Shown here piece after piece: positions 17,613 through 27,137 of a DNA stretch of 64,000 nucleotides. Within the stretch, counting starts at the first letter, position 1. Each line of letters begins with the position of its first letter. Position numbers and translations under genes: made by a program. The DNA is from CAVTLG01 sp963735495 (GTDB taxonomy: Bacteria > Chloroflexota > Ktedonobacteria > Ktedonobacterales > Ktedonobacteraceae), in contig CAVTLG010000002.1 in assembly GCA_963735495.1 (NCBI GenBank), positions 1,612,001 to 1,676,000 on the forward strand. Reading direction: 5' to 3'. The notes under the pieces are model-generated. The model was not told the origin of the DNA. It searched no databases and saw only the letters and a list, made by a program, of their open reading frames with translations.

Positions 17613-19295
17613 CTACTCCCCTGCTCCCTGATTGGTAGGAGTGTTTCCTTCCCGATATTCCGTTAGCATATCCTCCATCGTGAAGGGGGTATTGGGTGTT
17701 TGATCGGAGGGAGGAATGCTAGCTGGATGGGCACCATCGCTCATAGTATCAAAGGAGGAAGATGCGATTTGTGGAAAATCTCGATTGTTAGTGGGAAATT
17801 CAATATAAAAGGCACTTGGGTTTTCATCCATAAATGCGTTATCAAAAGTAGTATACTGAGTATTAGAGGTAAAAGATGTATTATGCGGAGAAAATGGACT
17901 GAATTCTCCCAATTCAGTGGGACTGGTGACTTCGCTCATGGAACTAAATGGGCCACCCTCGTCCTGATACTCATTATCAGGGGAGAAAGATGTACTTCGT
18001 GTATAATCTGTACTAGAGTGGGTAAAACCAGTATGAGCATTTCCTCTGCTCATGGTGCTAAATGAGTTATCAAAGGCATTATAAGAAGCATCAGGAGAAC
18101 ACAATATGCCTGGAGAAATAGTTTGATCAAATGGAGAGAATTCAGTATGAGGGGTTCCTGCGCTCAGGATACCAAAATGGTCACTAAATGTATCAGAAAG
18201 AGTACTAGGGGGAAAATACGAGTTTTGCGAAAGATTTTGTTCAGGTGGTGAAAAATCAGTATGAGAAGCGTCTTCACTCATAATACTAAATTCGTTATCA
18301 TGGATACTGTACTCGTTATCATGGATACTGTACTCGTTATCATGGATACTGTACATAGTATCAGAATAAGACGATGATGCTGGCGGTGATGTATGATCGA
18401 GGCGTTGATTGGAAGCACCTGTCCGATTTTCCAGTTGGGAAGAAGAAGACCCCACCACATCTTGTTGCTCTGTGTTGCTTGTCTGTGCTCTTCGCGGCTT
18501 TGTTTCGCTTGTCTGTGCTCTTCGCTGACGTTTGACACGAGGTTGCTCTGGTGGTTTATTATGACTGGAGCCGGAAGCGGTGGCATCTGCAGCAAGATTT
18601 TGGCCATCGCGCAACACATCCCTAAGTGTCATTCCAAATTGCGCATTTACCTCGTTGTTAAAATCGTCATGGAGAGTTCGTAGCTGCCTAACATTTAAAT
18701 GCGTGCTTAATAGCGTCCTTATCCCGATTGGCTTCCGGCTTCCTTTTTCCTTTTGATAAGCTTTCAGGGTCCGTTCAACTACAGCGAATACCGTTTCACC
18801 TGGCCTTGCCTGGAAAAAAATCTGTTCGGAGGATGCAGGTTCTTCTTGGAAATTAGTCATATTCTGTTTTTCTGCCTCTTTCGTCCTACTTATCTCGATC
18901 ATATCAATAGACGATCCATAATCTGTTTTTGCTATATTATTCCATGAATCAAATAAAGGTCTGTTTTGTTTCCTATTAATCTGTATATTTCGTAACGATG
19001 TGCCAGTTTCTCGTATTCTCCGTACAAGGTCATCACTTTTCGCTATCCAAGTAGCGTTCTCACCGACCTTTGCTTGACCAAATGGGGAAATTTCGTCTGA
19101 AGCAGCCATCGCGGACGATTCACCAGGACGATATGAGGGGGCATTATATGTGCCTTGGCTTTCTTCAAAGGCGCTGTGGATGACATCGAGTACGCTCGAA
19201 GAGGCGGGTACGAAGGGGTTGGTAGGGTTGTCACCACTTAGTTGTGTGTTCTCCTGGTAAGCGTGACCTTCGCCTTTACCAGAATCTTTAAACAT
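17613..19295 (-). CDS. Repeat-rich low-complexity protein, function unknown
   Basis: 560 residues from the ATG at 19,295 (AAAGGA 8 bases upstream); the open frame extends 51 codons further without support. The N-terminal half has a folded-looking part (ARPGETVFAVVERTLKAYQK, then a Leu-rich helical region to about residue 230). The C-terminal ~300 residues are Ser/Thr/Pro/Asp/Phe-rich with many variants of FSPF, HTEFSP and FDNxFSxMS. Near the middle there are three perfect tandem copies of YSIHDNE (21-bp unit, about 18,291-18,355). There is no signal peptide or membrane helix. The pattern suggests a disordered, surface or scaffold role, but nothing is recognised. Confidence 0.6.
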   Translation of the reverse strand: MFKDSGKGEGHAYQENTQLSGDNPTNPFVPASSSVLDVIHSAFEESQGTYNAPSYRPGESSAMAASDEISPFGQAKVGENATWIAKSDDLVRRIRETGTSLRNIQINRKQNRPLFDSWNNIAKTDYGSSIDMIEISRTKEAEKQNMTNFQEEPASSEQIFFQARPGETVFAVVERTLKAYQKEKGSRKPIGIRTLLSTHLNVRQLRTLHDDFNNEVNAQFGMTLRDVLRDGQNLAADATASGSSHNKPPEQPRVKRQRRAQTSETKPRRAQTSNTEQQDVVGSSSSQLENRTGASNQRLDHTSPPASSSYSDTMYSIHDNEYSIHDNEYSIHDNEFSIMSEDASHTDFSPPEQNLSQNSYFPPSTLSDTFSDHFGILSAGTPHTEFSPFDQTISPGILCSPDASYNAFDNSFSTMSRGNAHTGFTHSSTDYTRSTSFSPDNEYQDEGGPFSSMSEVTSPTELGEFSPFSPHNTSFTSNTQYTTFDNAFMDENPSAFYIEFPTNNRDFPQIASSSFDTMSDGAHPASIPPSDQTPNTPFTMEDMLTEYREGNTPTNQGAGE

Positions 19296-19510
19296 TGGGA
19301 GAGTCCTTTCTGATGCATAGGTTATGTAAAAAGGTCCGCTAGAGAGTATAGCTGAAAAAGGGATGTGGGGCAAGGAGAAAGGAGGGACAAAAAGGGTGCT
19401 GGAGGGTAAGGAAGGCTTCACGGCAGTTATCGCTTGAAGACAAGCCACCCTCTTGCTCCGTCATGGGTGGACTTCTCCTTTGGCTAGCAATGGGATCTCC
19501 ATTATTTGTT

Positions 19511-20095
19511 CTAATCAAATAGGTTATCCCATTGCTGAGTATAGGCGTAATCACGTGAGAATACAAGTGGGATAGTAGGTGACATCTCCCCACGCCGAGA
19601 AGGGTGGGGCTTCTCACCCTCACGAGTGAGCTTTCCTGCTTCGTTGGAGAGAGCCGTTGTCGCGACAGCCGGTCTTACACCGCCTCCACAGGCATTCGCT
19701 TTCCCTGAGTCCCAGGGTAGCTTCTCAATCTGGAAGAGCAGGAACGTGATTGTTGTTCCCATTCATCGACGTGCTTGATTTTCGCACGTCGGCAGAAGAA
19801 AGTGAGGAGACATGGTCAAACACGTGAGTGCTTTTACCCAAGCGAACGATTTAGCCTGGAACCCACAAACACTCTTCCGTTGTCAATGTACTCATGCAGA
19901 GTATAGCAAAACAACATGTAGATGTACATACCTATTTGAGGGTATTTTTCACTCCTCTCAGTCAGATGAGCGTAGCTAGCTACGACAGTAGCGTTTCTGA
20001 CTGTTAAGAGGGATACCACCCCCATCGCGCCACCAAAAGGAACGCCCTTGTATCCCCATGGCTGAAGGCCATGGGTTTTACGGGCCGCCAGGATA
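19511..20095 (-). mobile_element. Internally deleted IS200/IS605-type element (tnpB 3' remnant and end hairpins)
   Basis: The left-end-type hairpin CCCATGGC-TGAAG-GCCATGGG is at 20,055-20,075, next to the end of the following gene. Towards 19,600 the minus strand encodes ALSNEAGKLTREGEKPH, the sequence typical of the extreme C-terminal/right-end region of tnpB genes, followed by hairpin CCCCAC...GTGGGG (19,588-19,609). The whole tnpB catalytic body and tnpA are gone. Because the right end of such elements also encodes the omega/guide RNA scaffold, a guide RNA might persist without its nuclease. The sequence at 19,296-19,510 contains a further piece with no gene. Confidence 0.55.
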
Positions 20096-20099
20096 ATCC

Positions 20100-21227
20100 T
20101 CATTCTATTACCGGGTCGAGTGTGATACCTGCGACTGTTTGTTGCATCAAGTAGTCGGTGACTGCCTGGAGACTATTAGTCTCACGATAGACAGCCAGTT
20201 GACGATCAGCGCCTGTCCCGCGCGGGTCTTCTAGCAGTGTGCGAATATAATTGATCTCGCGCCGCGTATTCAAATCGTCCAGTACATCATCGACGAAGTC
20301 AAGCAGTTCGTGGAGCGCATCACGCATGGGCAAGCGGCGCTGCTGCACGAAGTCGAATATTTCCGCGTCCAGGCCATAGCGAGCGGCACGCCATTTATTT
20401 TCCTCAATATAATGGGCTGAGAGCGCATACGTGGTCATATTTCGCTCATAGAGCCAGGTCAATTTGGCAACAAGGGCCTGGCAGAGAGCGGCAATGGCGA
20501 TAGAATCCTCCATGGTGGCTGGCATATCGCAGACGCGAAACTCGATGGTAGGAAAGAACGGATGCGGACGAATGTCCCACCAGATTTTCTTCGCGTTATC
20601 GATGCAGCCGGTCTGTATAAGATTGTTGATAAACTGGTCGTATTCGTCGGTTGAGGCAAACACCTGTGGGACGCCGGAACGCGGGAAGCGTTTCCAGACA
20701 ATGGCTCGATACGATTTTATGCCAGTGTTGCGACCGATCCAGAATGGCGAATTGCTGGAGAGTGCGAGCAGGTGAGGCAACCAGGTACGCAACTGGTTCA
20801 TAAGTGGTATGGCCTGCTCATGCTTATCGATGCTGACATGCACGTGCAAGCCGCAGATCGAGGCGGCGCGTCCTATATCCTGCAATTCCTCTTCTAAAAC
20901 CTCGTAGCGAGGATACTGCGTGCGCTGATGATCTTTCCAATGGGAGATGGGATGCGTGCCCGCGCTGATCAGTGCCAGCCCCTCGGTTTCTACTAACTGG
21001 GCCAGCGTCCTGCGGCACTGCTGGAGATCCAGGCGTAATGCGCCAATATTTGGGCAAACATTTGTGATAATTTCAATCATCGTTTGCAGCATCTCGGGCT
21101 TAATTTGCTCACCAAAGAGTGCGCTGCCTTTTTCAAGCACAGGGTGAACGTGTGAAACGAGTTGACCAGTATTTCTGTCCACCATATGGAGCTCTTCTTC
21201 AATGCCGAGAGTAAAACGTTGGGTCAT
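20100..21227 (-). CDS. Carboxylate-amine ligase of the glutamate-cysteine ligase 2 family (YbdK-like)
   Basis: 375 residues, the normal family length. It opens with FTLGIEEELHMVD, whose Glu residues bind metal-ATP, then has GLHVHVSIDKHE, RAIVWKRFPRSG and a DIRPHPFFPTIEFRVCDMP segment, all standard for ATP-dependent carboxylate-amine ligases of the GCS2 family. Members make gamma-glutamyl amides or have weak glutamate-cysteine ligase activity; the substrate here is unknown. Its stop codon lies within 5 bases of the IS200/IS605-like remnant, but the C-terminus appears complete. No biosynthetic partner is adjacent. Confidence 0.85.
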   Translation of the reverse strand: MTQRFTLGIEEELHMVDRNTGQLVSHVHPVLEKGSALFGEQIKPEMLQTMIEIITNVCPNIGALRLDLQQCRRTLAQLVETEGLALISAGTHPISHWKDHQRTQYPRYEVLEEELQDIGRAASICGLHVHVSIDKHEQAIPLMNQLRTWLPHLLALSSNSPFWIGRNTGIKSYRAIVWKRFPRSGVPQVFASTDEYDQFINNLIQTGCIDNAKKIWWDIRPHPFFPTIEFRVCDMPATMEDSIAIAALCQALVAKLTWLYERNMTTYALSAHYIEENKWRAARYGLDAEIFDFVQQRRLPMRDALHELLDFVDDVLDDLNTRREINYIRTLLEDPRGTGADRQLAVYRETNSLQAVTDYLMQQTVAGITLDPVIE

Positions 21228-21522
21228 AGCATGCCCCTTTCAAGCGTAGTCATCGTAGAGAGATGAGATGGACTAGATAGGAGTGACCTACATGGGAACA
21301 GACAAGTAAGTGGGAGGAACAAAAATCGGCGCGCTACCATCAGGCGCACTGCATTATCGCATGGATTGGGATGCGCTACCTGGCGCGGGACCAGCATAAA
21401 GGCACCTCTGAGTGAACGCATTTATGCATGCATGTGTGGCACTAGGTGGGGGCACTACAGGATAAATGTACTCGGACTTATAGCGTACCCAAGGGCTTTA
21501 AATCTGTCAAGGGGTAATTCAA

Positions 21523-21909
21523 CTACAATTGGAAAGCATACGGCAATACGTCTGAGACATGGAAATCATGTTCATACCCATCAATAGAGAGCAGCGCGTT
21601 GGGTGCCAGATCCGCCAGCCATTGGCGACAGGCTCCACAAGGCATGCGTTGGTGCAAGGGCGCGTCGGGCGGCACGTCGATGCAGGCTATTGCTATGTGG
21701 GTGATAGGACTGGCCTGTGCTGTAAGTGCCGCCGCAAGTGCCGTACGTTCCGCGCACAGCGCCAGCCCGTAACTGGAAATCTCGACATTAACGCCAACGA
21801 ATATTTGATTATCGGCGACCAGGGCGGCTCCCACGCGAAAATGTGAGTAGGGACAATGTGCTCGCTGCGCTGTGGCACGCGCCAATGCTACAAGTTCTTC
21901 GCGTTCCAT
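21523..21909 (-). CDS. cdd: Cytidine deaminase
   Basis: 128 residues from the ATG at 21,909, with AAGGAG 10 bases upstream; the frame runs ten codons further but that ATG overlaps the ribosome site. It is a homotetrameric-type cytidine deaminase, converting cytidine and deoxycytidine to uridine forms in pyrimidine salvage. Zinc ligands are Cys52 in CAERTAL (catalytic Glu54) and Cys91/Cys94 in PCGACRQ; the substrate-site FRVGAAL and NVE motifs are present. It stands alone. Confidence 0.92.
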   Translation of the reverse strand: MEREELVALARATAQRAHCPYSHFRVGAALVADNQIFVGVNVEISSYGLALCAERTALAAALTAQASPITHIAIACIDVPPDAPLHQRMPCGACRQWLADLAPNALLSIDGYEHDFHVSDVLPYAFQL

Positions 21910-22498
21910 AATCGTTGCGCTCCTTTTGCTCGTTCCCACGGCTGGATGGACGTAGCGGCCAAAACGTATTTATCATCATCTATCTTGAGAGAGCCAACCT
22001 TTTTCTTTATGGCTCTGGGTGGTGTCTCGACATTGCAAGCGTTGATGTCGACCTTCTGCCTTTTCACTCCTGTGTTCAATACTATCCTTTAGTATAATAG
22101 CATAACATGGATCATCCTCACCGTGTTTGATAAGAGTCCTGTATGCCCACGAAGCCTCATGTCTCTGCGGACAGAGAAGAGAATGAAAATTGCCTAATGC
22201 CATTAAGAGCGAAAAACAGCGCCACCAGGGAAGCAGAGCCAACGGCGTTCTTTTGTCAACTGGTAAACTGATCGAGCATGGGATGCGCTGCTCCGCACGA
22301 ATCGCGCACAACCAGGGTAACAGGGAGCTGGATGTGCAGAGAGTGTGGTGTCTTGCTATAGCCCAATTTGTATCATGATGTTACTGCTATTGAAATGCTC
22401 GCGTTACTACAGGTGGAGACATATCCAAGGACTTATTTTTTATACGGAACATAGGTACATCTTAGTATTGTAATGGAGACCGGGTAGGAGGAAGACAC
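21910..22498. other. Intergenic region, nothing recognised
   Basis: 589 bases between divergent cdd and a response-regulator gene. Short open frames on both strands lack ribosome sites. The last 60 bases must hold the regulator's leader, including AGGAGG at about 22,486. Confidence 0.45.
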
Positions 22499-23197
22499 GT
22501 GAAAATCATGGTGGCAGATGATGACCGTGACATGGTAGACATGCTGAGTTATTGGCTCAAGGGTCATGGCTACGATGTGGTCCGAGCGTTCGATGGAGAA
22601 CAGGCAATCAAGCGCTGGCGCGAAACGTTGCCAGACCTCGTTATTTTGGACATCCAGATGCCCAAATTGGACGGTTTCGAGGTCTGCCGTCAGATGCGTA
22701 TGGAAACGAATTCAATGGTTTTGATCTTGACGGCATATGATCGTGAAGATGACGAGGTGCGAGGACTCGAAATGGGCGCGGATGATTATTTGCGCAAACC
22801 ATTCAGTCCCCGGCAATTGCTGGCTCGCATCAAGGCGATTATGCGCCGCTCTTCTAGCGCGAATGGCGTGACGGGATCGTCTGCGATTACTGTTGGGCCG
22901 GTGACGCTGGATGCCATGCGCCATGAAGTGCTACGAGATGGTGTGAAGGTTCGTCTGACACCAACGGAAAGTCGCTTGCTCCACCTGCTGATCACGCATA
23001 CGGGCCAGGTCCTGACGACCGATATGATCATTGAACGTGTCTGGGGCTATGACGAAGTAGGCGATTCTGGACTGGTAAAGACGCACATTCGCCATCTGCG
23101 TCAGAAAGTAGAACCGGACCCCAATAGCCCGCAGTATATCATGACCGTGCCCGGTGTTGGCTATACATTCGCTGCCCCTGTGACCATTGAACCTTAA
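22499..23197 (+). CDS. OmpR/PhoB-family response regulator
   Basis: 232 residues starting at GTG 22,499, with AGGAGG 7 bases upstream. The receiver domain has acidic residues Asp7-Asp9, phospho-acceptor Asp51 in LDIQMP and Lys in LRKPF near 101. The C-terminal winged-helix domain (about 130-228) has the GQVLTTDMIIERVWG and THIRHLRQKVEPDP signatures of the Trans_reg_C fold. It binds DNA when phosphorylated. No kinase lies next to it; the orphan kinase at 5324-6490 is a possible but unproved partner. Confidence 0.92.
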   Translation: MKIMVADDDRDMVDMLSYWLKGHGYDVVRAFDGEQAIKRWRETLPDLVILDIQMPKLDGFEVCRQMRMETNSMVLILTAYDREDDEVRGLEMGADDYLRKPFSPRQLLARIKAIMRRSSSANGVTGSSAITVGPVTLDAMRHEVLRDGVKVRLTPTESRLLHLLITHTGQVLTTDMIIERVWGYDEVGDSGLVKTHIRHLRQKVEPDPNSPQYIMTVPGVGYTFAAPVTIEP

Positions 23198-23452
23198 TAG
23201 CGTGGCAACGAATCGGCGTTTCTCAGTTGTTTTCTGCATATGGCCATTGGCTTGTGCCGTGTGGTGGGGGGATATTGCATTGGCGTGCGAAACCCTAAGA
23301 GGTCAAGTGAAGGTGCATGAGAGGAATGTTTCTTTACCAGGACGCCTATTTCTCAACAGTACTGGTACCTGTTGCACCTCTATCTTAATCACTGCCAGCT
23401 TCTATACTCATCATCAATAGGAAGAATAGGGCAGGACCAGAAAGTGCTAGCG

Positions 23453-24388
23453 ATGGGCCAGAAGCGCAGGGTAACAATACTTCCCCTCTCTTATCAGGGT
23501 ATACAGCCAGCGGGTGTATCTCCTGTCTATTGCGACTGTGCCGATCTCTCCCGTGGGCGCATCGCACACAATGGCCATGAGCGTGTGCTTGTTTCTCGTG
23601 AACTCCGCGATCAATTATACGCGCAACTCAAGGGATTTTTCCCTCGCGTAGAACCAGTCAGCCTGCTATTGTTGCACCTATTTCAACGGGAAGCCGTATC
23701 CCTGCCATTACGACCGGGTCTGCGCCAAAAGCGTCGTCGTTATCATGCCTCTGCTGACTATCTCGATCAGGTGATAACAAAGGTGCAGCGTGTTCTTAGA
23801 ATGGATGATACGCTGCTACTCCGTGATGCCGCAGCCGCAGCATTCATCTTTCCCGATGTTGATCAAGAAGGGGCACGCGCAATTCTGCTGCGTGTCTGTG
23901 ATAGTCTCAGTCTGTTACAGGCAGAAACAATGTTGCCACCACTTACACGTGAGACCACCATCCAGGTCGGTATCGGCAGTTATCCAGCGCCGGCGGCATC
24001 GTATGAGCGGCTCCTCTACCAGGTAGGACGATGTGCACACGATCTGACGTTGCGGCCTGCGCTGCTGACCAGGCATACGCTCTCTGTGCAAGAGAGCGTG
24101 CCGGTCGACGCAGAATTTGTAGCATACGACACAAAAATACCAGGGGTACCGTTTATGGAATTACCTGTGGTAGTATCTGCGCAACTGCAGCGCCTCATCC
24201 CTTGCGCAACGGCACGAGAATTGCGCTGTGTACCGGTCGGACGTGACCAGCACAGGCTTACGGTGGCTATGGCAGATCCGGCTAATAGTGCCAGCGTGCA
24301 CTATCTCCAGGAAGTCACAGGCATGGTTATCTTCCCTGTTGCTTGTAAAGAACAAGACCTCAACAAGTTGTTAACTGCCGGTTGGTAA
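23453..24388 (+). CDS. Degenerate GGDEF-like domain fused to an MshEN domain
   Basis: About 311 residues from the ATG at 23,453; an upstream TTG-started frame at 23,372 adds 27 codons without a ribosome site. The middle (about 95-190) reads like a diguanylate-cyclase fold: LLLRDAAAAAFIFPDVDQEGARAIL, then TIQVGIGSYP. The GGDEF signature itself is lost, so it should not make c-di-GMP. The C-terminal ~80 residues (FMELPVVVSAQLQRLIP to ACKEQDLNKLL) match the MshEN/GspE N-terminal domain, a known c-di-GMP binder. A role in sensing the nucleotide is plausible. The 3' end is duplicated downstream. Confidence 0.65.
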   Translation: MGQKRRVTILPLSYQGIQPAGVSPVYCDCADLSRGRIAHNGHERVLVSRELRDQLYAQLKGFFPRVEPVSLLLLHLFQREAVSLPLRPGLRQKRRRYHASADYLDQVITKVQRVLRMDDTLLLRDAAAAAFIFPDVDQEGARAILLRVCDSLSLLQAETMLPPLTRETTIQVGIGSYPAPAASYERLLYQVGRCAHDLTLRPALLTRHTLSVQESVPVDAEFVAYDTKIPGVPFMELPVVVSAQLQRLIPCATARELRCVPVGRDQHRLTVAMADPANSASVHYLQEVTGMVIFPVACKEQDLNKLLTAGW

Positions 24389-24464
24389 ATCTTAACTGCT
24401 TGAGCTCATTACCTCAACAAGTTGTTAACCGCTGGTTGGCAAATCTTAACTGCTTGAGCACGCT
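24357..24464 (+). repeat. 54-bp tandem duplication covering the 3' end of the preceding gene
   Basis: The unit beginning ACCTCAACAAGTTGTTAAC occurs at 24,357-24,410 and again at 24,411-24,464 with few differences. The first copy contains the last codons and stop of the preceding gene; the second is non-coding. The rest of the gap to 24,760 shows no gene, only an AT-rich leader. Confidence 0.9.
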
Positions 24465-24760
24465 GAGCTGACCACAAGCACACGCGCCTCATAGCATAAT
24501 GAAACAGAGTGAGTAGCAACGTGTACCTATTGCTGGGTATAGAGCGGGCTTATTTTTGCGCAAAGGGGAGATGTTGGTGGTGAATATCAAACCATGTGGT
24601 CATTAAAATTAACCATATCGCAACTATTCCTTAACATGAAAACCCATCAAAATTGGTTACTATAACATGCAATGAGACAAATATTGTATCTTCTTTATTG
24701 GCCTCATAACTATATTGTGAGCCTCGTGCACTTATTTACTAGTTTTTAAGGAGAGAACCT

Positions 24761-24982
24761 ATGGTAGTACAGTTAATTCAGGAAGATGCTCTACTTACTT
24801 TCAAGGAAGCAATGAGCTATCTGCGCGTGAGCCGCTCAACCCTTTATCGTCTGATGTGGTCCGGGCAACTGACAGGGCACAAGGTAGGCAGCACCTGGCG
24901 TTTTTATCGGGAAGATCTGCGTGCCTGTGTCGGTCGTGAAATTCCCATGGCCGTTCTGCAAAGTGCTTCGGCACTGCGTTAA
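24761..24982 (+). CDS. Excisionase/BldC-type helix-turn-helix protein
   Basis: 73 residues, preceded by AAGGAG 8 bases before the ATG. A MerR/excisionase-like winged helix covers most of it: LLTFKEAMSYLRVSRSTLYRLM, then GQLTGHKVGSTWRFYREDL, the pattern of the DNA-binding HTH_17 family. Such proteins act as small regulators (BldC in actinomycetes) or recombination directionality factors. With no integrase nearby, a regulatory role is more likely. Confidence 0.8.
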   Translation: MVVQLIQEDALLTFKEAMSYLRVSRSTLYRLMWSGQLTGHKVGSTWRFYREDLRACVGREIPMAVLQSASALR

Positions 24983-25061
24983 TTTGTCTCTCCACCAGGA
25001 AATATGAAATATATAAAAACCCTTTAATCCCGTAGCGGGAACTCAAAAAAGCGTCTGTATG

Positions 25062-25104
25062 AAAAAGAGGAAAGGCTGACAAACAAGCCCTTCCTCTTCT
25101 TTTT
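25062..25104. terminator. Bidirectional terminator between convergent genes
   Basis: AAGAGGAA and TTCCTCTT with inner GGCT/AGCC form the stem, flanked by A5 on the left and T5 on the right, so it can stop both flanking genes. Confidence 0.75.
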
Positions 25105-25113
25105 GTGTGTTTG

Positions 25114-25887
25114 CTAGATCCTATCGTAGTTGGTAATCTTCCACTGGTTGCCGACCTTTGTTATGGTGAGTAAGGCATTGTAGCTCGCATGTGCGCGTTG
25201 CACCGATACGGGCATCGTGAAGGTCGTGACAGTGGAATTCAGGAGGGCATTGTTATCGATAGACGGGTTACCTGGAGTATATGCATTGACAGGGCCATCA
25301 TGTTGATCGGCAGCTTGAGCCTGCTTTGTAAATTGTGCCTGAGTCAGCCCCTTGATGTTTCCCTGAGGGCTGAGATACGTGTATGCTTGCGCATAGTCCT
25401 GGTTCTGGAGAGCCTCGTAGTAGTTCTGCGTTAAGGTGATGCCTGTCTCCTCAATGCTGAATTCCTGGCGCACTGGACTGCCAAGTACACTGTAGCCGAT
25501 CCAGGCGCAAAGACCACAACTGGTCAATCCTAAGACAACGATGGCAGAGATGACAATCCACAGCCAGCGGTACGACTTTTTTGCCATTGGAGGCTGAGGA
25601 AACGGTGCAGGTTGCGGGCCGGGCATAGGGCCTTGACCTGCGAAAGGAGGTATATTCCTTGCAATGGGAGGCGGAAAAGATCCCTGCGGGGGGGCAGACG
25701 ACGCAGGAAGCGGTTGTACACGTGGAACAATCTCTTCCTGCTGATAGAAAGACGGTGGTGGTGGGTAAATGAGCCCTTTGCGAATCGCCTCTCTATCGCC
25801 TGGAGACTGCGTTTCACGAGTCTCTGCCTCATATTCATACTGTGACGTCGTCTGCTGCTCGTCAGATGATTGATTGGAAGTATCCAT
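25114..25887 (-). CDS. Proline-rich one-pass membrane protein with NTF2-like outer domain
   Basis: 257 residues. Residues 1-105 are acidic and then Pro/Gln-rich (PPPPSFYQQEE, PPIARNIPPF), predicted cytoplasmic and disordered. One transmembrane helix lies at about 110-132 (WIVISAIVVLGLTSCGLCAW). The outer part (about 145-257) has TLTQNYYEALQNQDYAQAYTYL and ends with VGNQWKITNYDRI, the pattern of DUF4878/NTF2-like domains in many Gram-positive-type membrane proteins. The role is unknown, possibly in envelope binding. It is monocistronic. Confidence 0.75.
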   Translation of the reverse strand: MDTSNQSSDEQQTTSQYEYEAETRETQSPGDREAIRKGLIYPPPPSFYQQEEIVPRVQPLPASSAPPQGSFPPPIARNIPPFAGQGPMPGPQPAPFPQPPMAKKSYRWLWIVISAIVVLGLTSCGLCAWIGYSVLGSPVRQEFSIEETGITLTQNYYEALQNQDYAQAYTYLSPQGNIKGLTQAQFTKQAQAADQHDGPVNAYTPGNPSIDNNALLNSTVTTFTMPVSVQRAHASYNALLTITKVGNQWKITNYDRI

Positions 25888-25982
25888 AACTAACTCAACT
25901 CTATCCAGATAATAGATAAATAACTGCGTGTATAGGGATTGTATGCTACCTGAGCACTCTGATTATCGGTCGTTGCACTATC

Positions 25983-27137
25983 TCAGTGCGTGCTCGCTCT
26001 ATCCTCAAACTCCAGTTCCATCTCACTCTGCACACATGATTCTGCCTCACGCCGCGACATTGCATGTTTACGTGCATATGTAATAATGCGTTCGACATAA
26101 GACCGGGAGAGCTGTTCGCGTTGCCAGTTGAGGCTGGCCATTGGGCGTAAGTGTAAGCTGGAGAACGGGTAGAAATCAAGCGTACTCAAACCTACATTGA
26201 TCAATAAAGCGTATTCTGCCACGGCATTCTGTGCACTGGCGTCCTGGAAGAAATCAGGTTGTGTGCTAGAAACAATTAAGACGCCTGCGATGTGAGTGCC
26301 GCGCATGACTGGTGCGGCGCAGGCACTCTGCTCAAAATCATCAACCTCAACCTGGATGCGATTGTAGCGATCTGAGCTCGTCCAGTATTGCATACGTTGC
26401 ATGACGGCGACCGTACCGGCTAACGTGGTGCTGCCCAGATAAGCCTTGCTTGTATCGGAAGATGTGGGCCAGGGATCATGTCCACGCATGGAAACCTCGC
26501 GCAGTGAATGGATACCATCGTCATGTTGAGGCATCAACTTCGCGTAGGTGATAGCCATCCCCATGTGATTCCCATCCATATGCTCTAACGCCGTTTCGAA
26601 AATAGCCTGCGAGATATGCCAGAAACGTGATTCGTCGTCGTCGTGGGTGGCATTCAGTTCGAGCACACGCTGATAAATATCCTGGGGAATAGGCCCCAGA
26701 CCAGCCTGCGGAGGAACGAGCAAGCCTCCAAATGTCTGATTGATGACGTTGGTGAGTTGTACGCGATAGCCCGGCATAACATCGGGCAATTTTTTCAAAT
26801 GGATTAAACGTGGATGATCTGAACTGCCGTTGATCCAGCGGTACACCGTATTTTCTGCCACTTCCAACTCTCTCGCTACGCGGGTAAGCTCTGCTCGGTC
26901 GTGTAGCAATATGCTGCGTAAAAAGCTGCTGAAGGGCGTCTGTTTTGCTTCTGCGTGCCCGTTCGCAGAACGTTCTGCTAAGAGGTCGTCTTGTTCCACA
27001 GGCTGCTGGGACGCCGCATCGCTCGTCACATATTCTGCTGCCACTTCCTGCGCTATAAATTGTGCTGTCCGGCGGGTACCAGGAGGTCTGCCACGCTTCT
27101 TTTTCGGTTGTTCGCCTGAGGGCAACCCGTTCTTCAT
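25983..27137 (-). CDS. Transcriptional regulator: AT-hook, HTH and GAF-like domain
   Basis: 384 residues. An AT-hook-like KKKRGRPPG sits at 12-20. A helix-turn-helix follows at about 75-105 (LTRVARELEVAENTVYRWING). From about 150 to 330 there is a GAF-like sensory domain, with FWHISQAIFETALEHMDG at its start and PVMRGTHIAGVLIVSS in the core. The C-terminal helix is charged. The layout suggests a ligand-responsive DNA-binding protein; the ligand is unknown. There is no operon partner. Confidence 0.75.
   Translation of the reverse strand: MKNGLPSGEQPKKKRGRPPGTRRTAQFIAQEVAAEYVTSDAASQQPVEQDDLLAERSANGHAEAKQTPFSSFLRSILLHDRAELTRVARELEVAENTVYRWINGSSDHPRLIHLKKLPDVMPGYRVQLTNVINQTFGGLLVPPQAGLGPIPQDIYQRVLELNATHDDDESRFWHISQAIFETALEHMDGNHMGMAITYAKLMPQHDDGIHSLREVSMRGHDPWPTSSDTSKAYLGSTTLAGTVAVMQRMQYWTSSDRYNRIQVEVDDFEQSACAAPVMRGTHIAGVLIVSSTQPDFFQDASAQNAVAEYALLINVGLSTLDFYPFSSLHLRPMASLNWQREQLSRSYVERIITYARKHAMSRREAESCVQSEMELEFEDRASTH

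Noticed and set aside
24761..24982. Excisionase of the element at 35,498-60,539
   Set aside because: It lies over 10 kb outside the element in host DNA and resembles BldC-like regulators; no link is supported.
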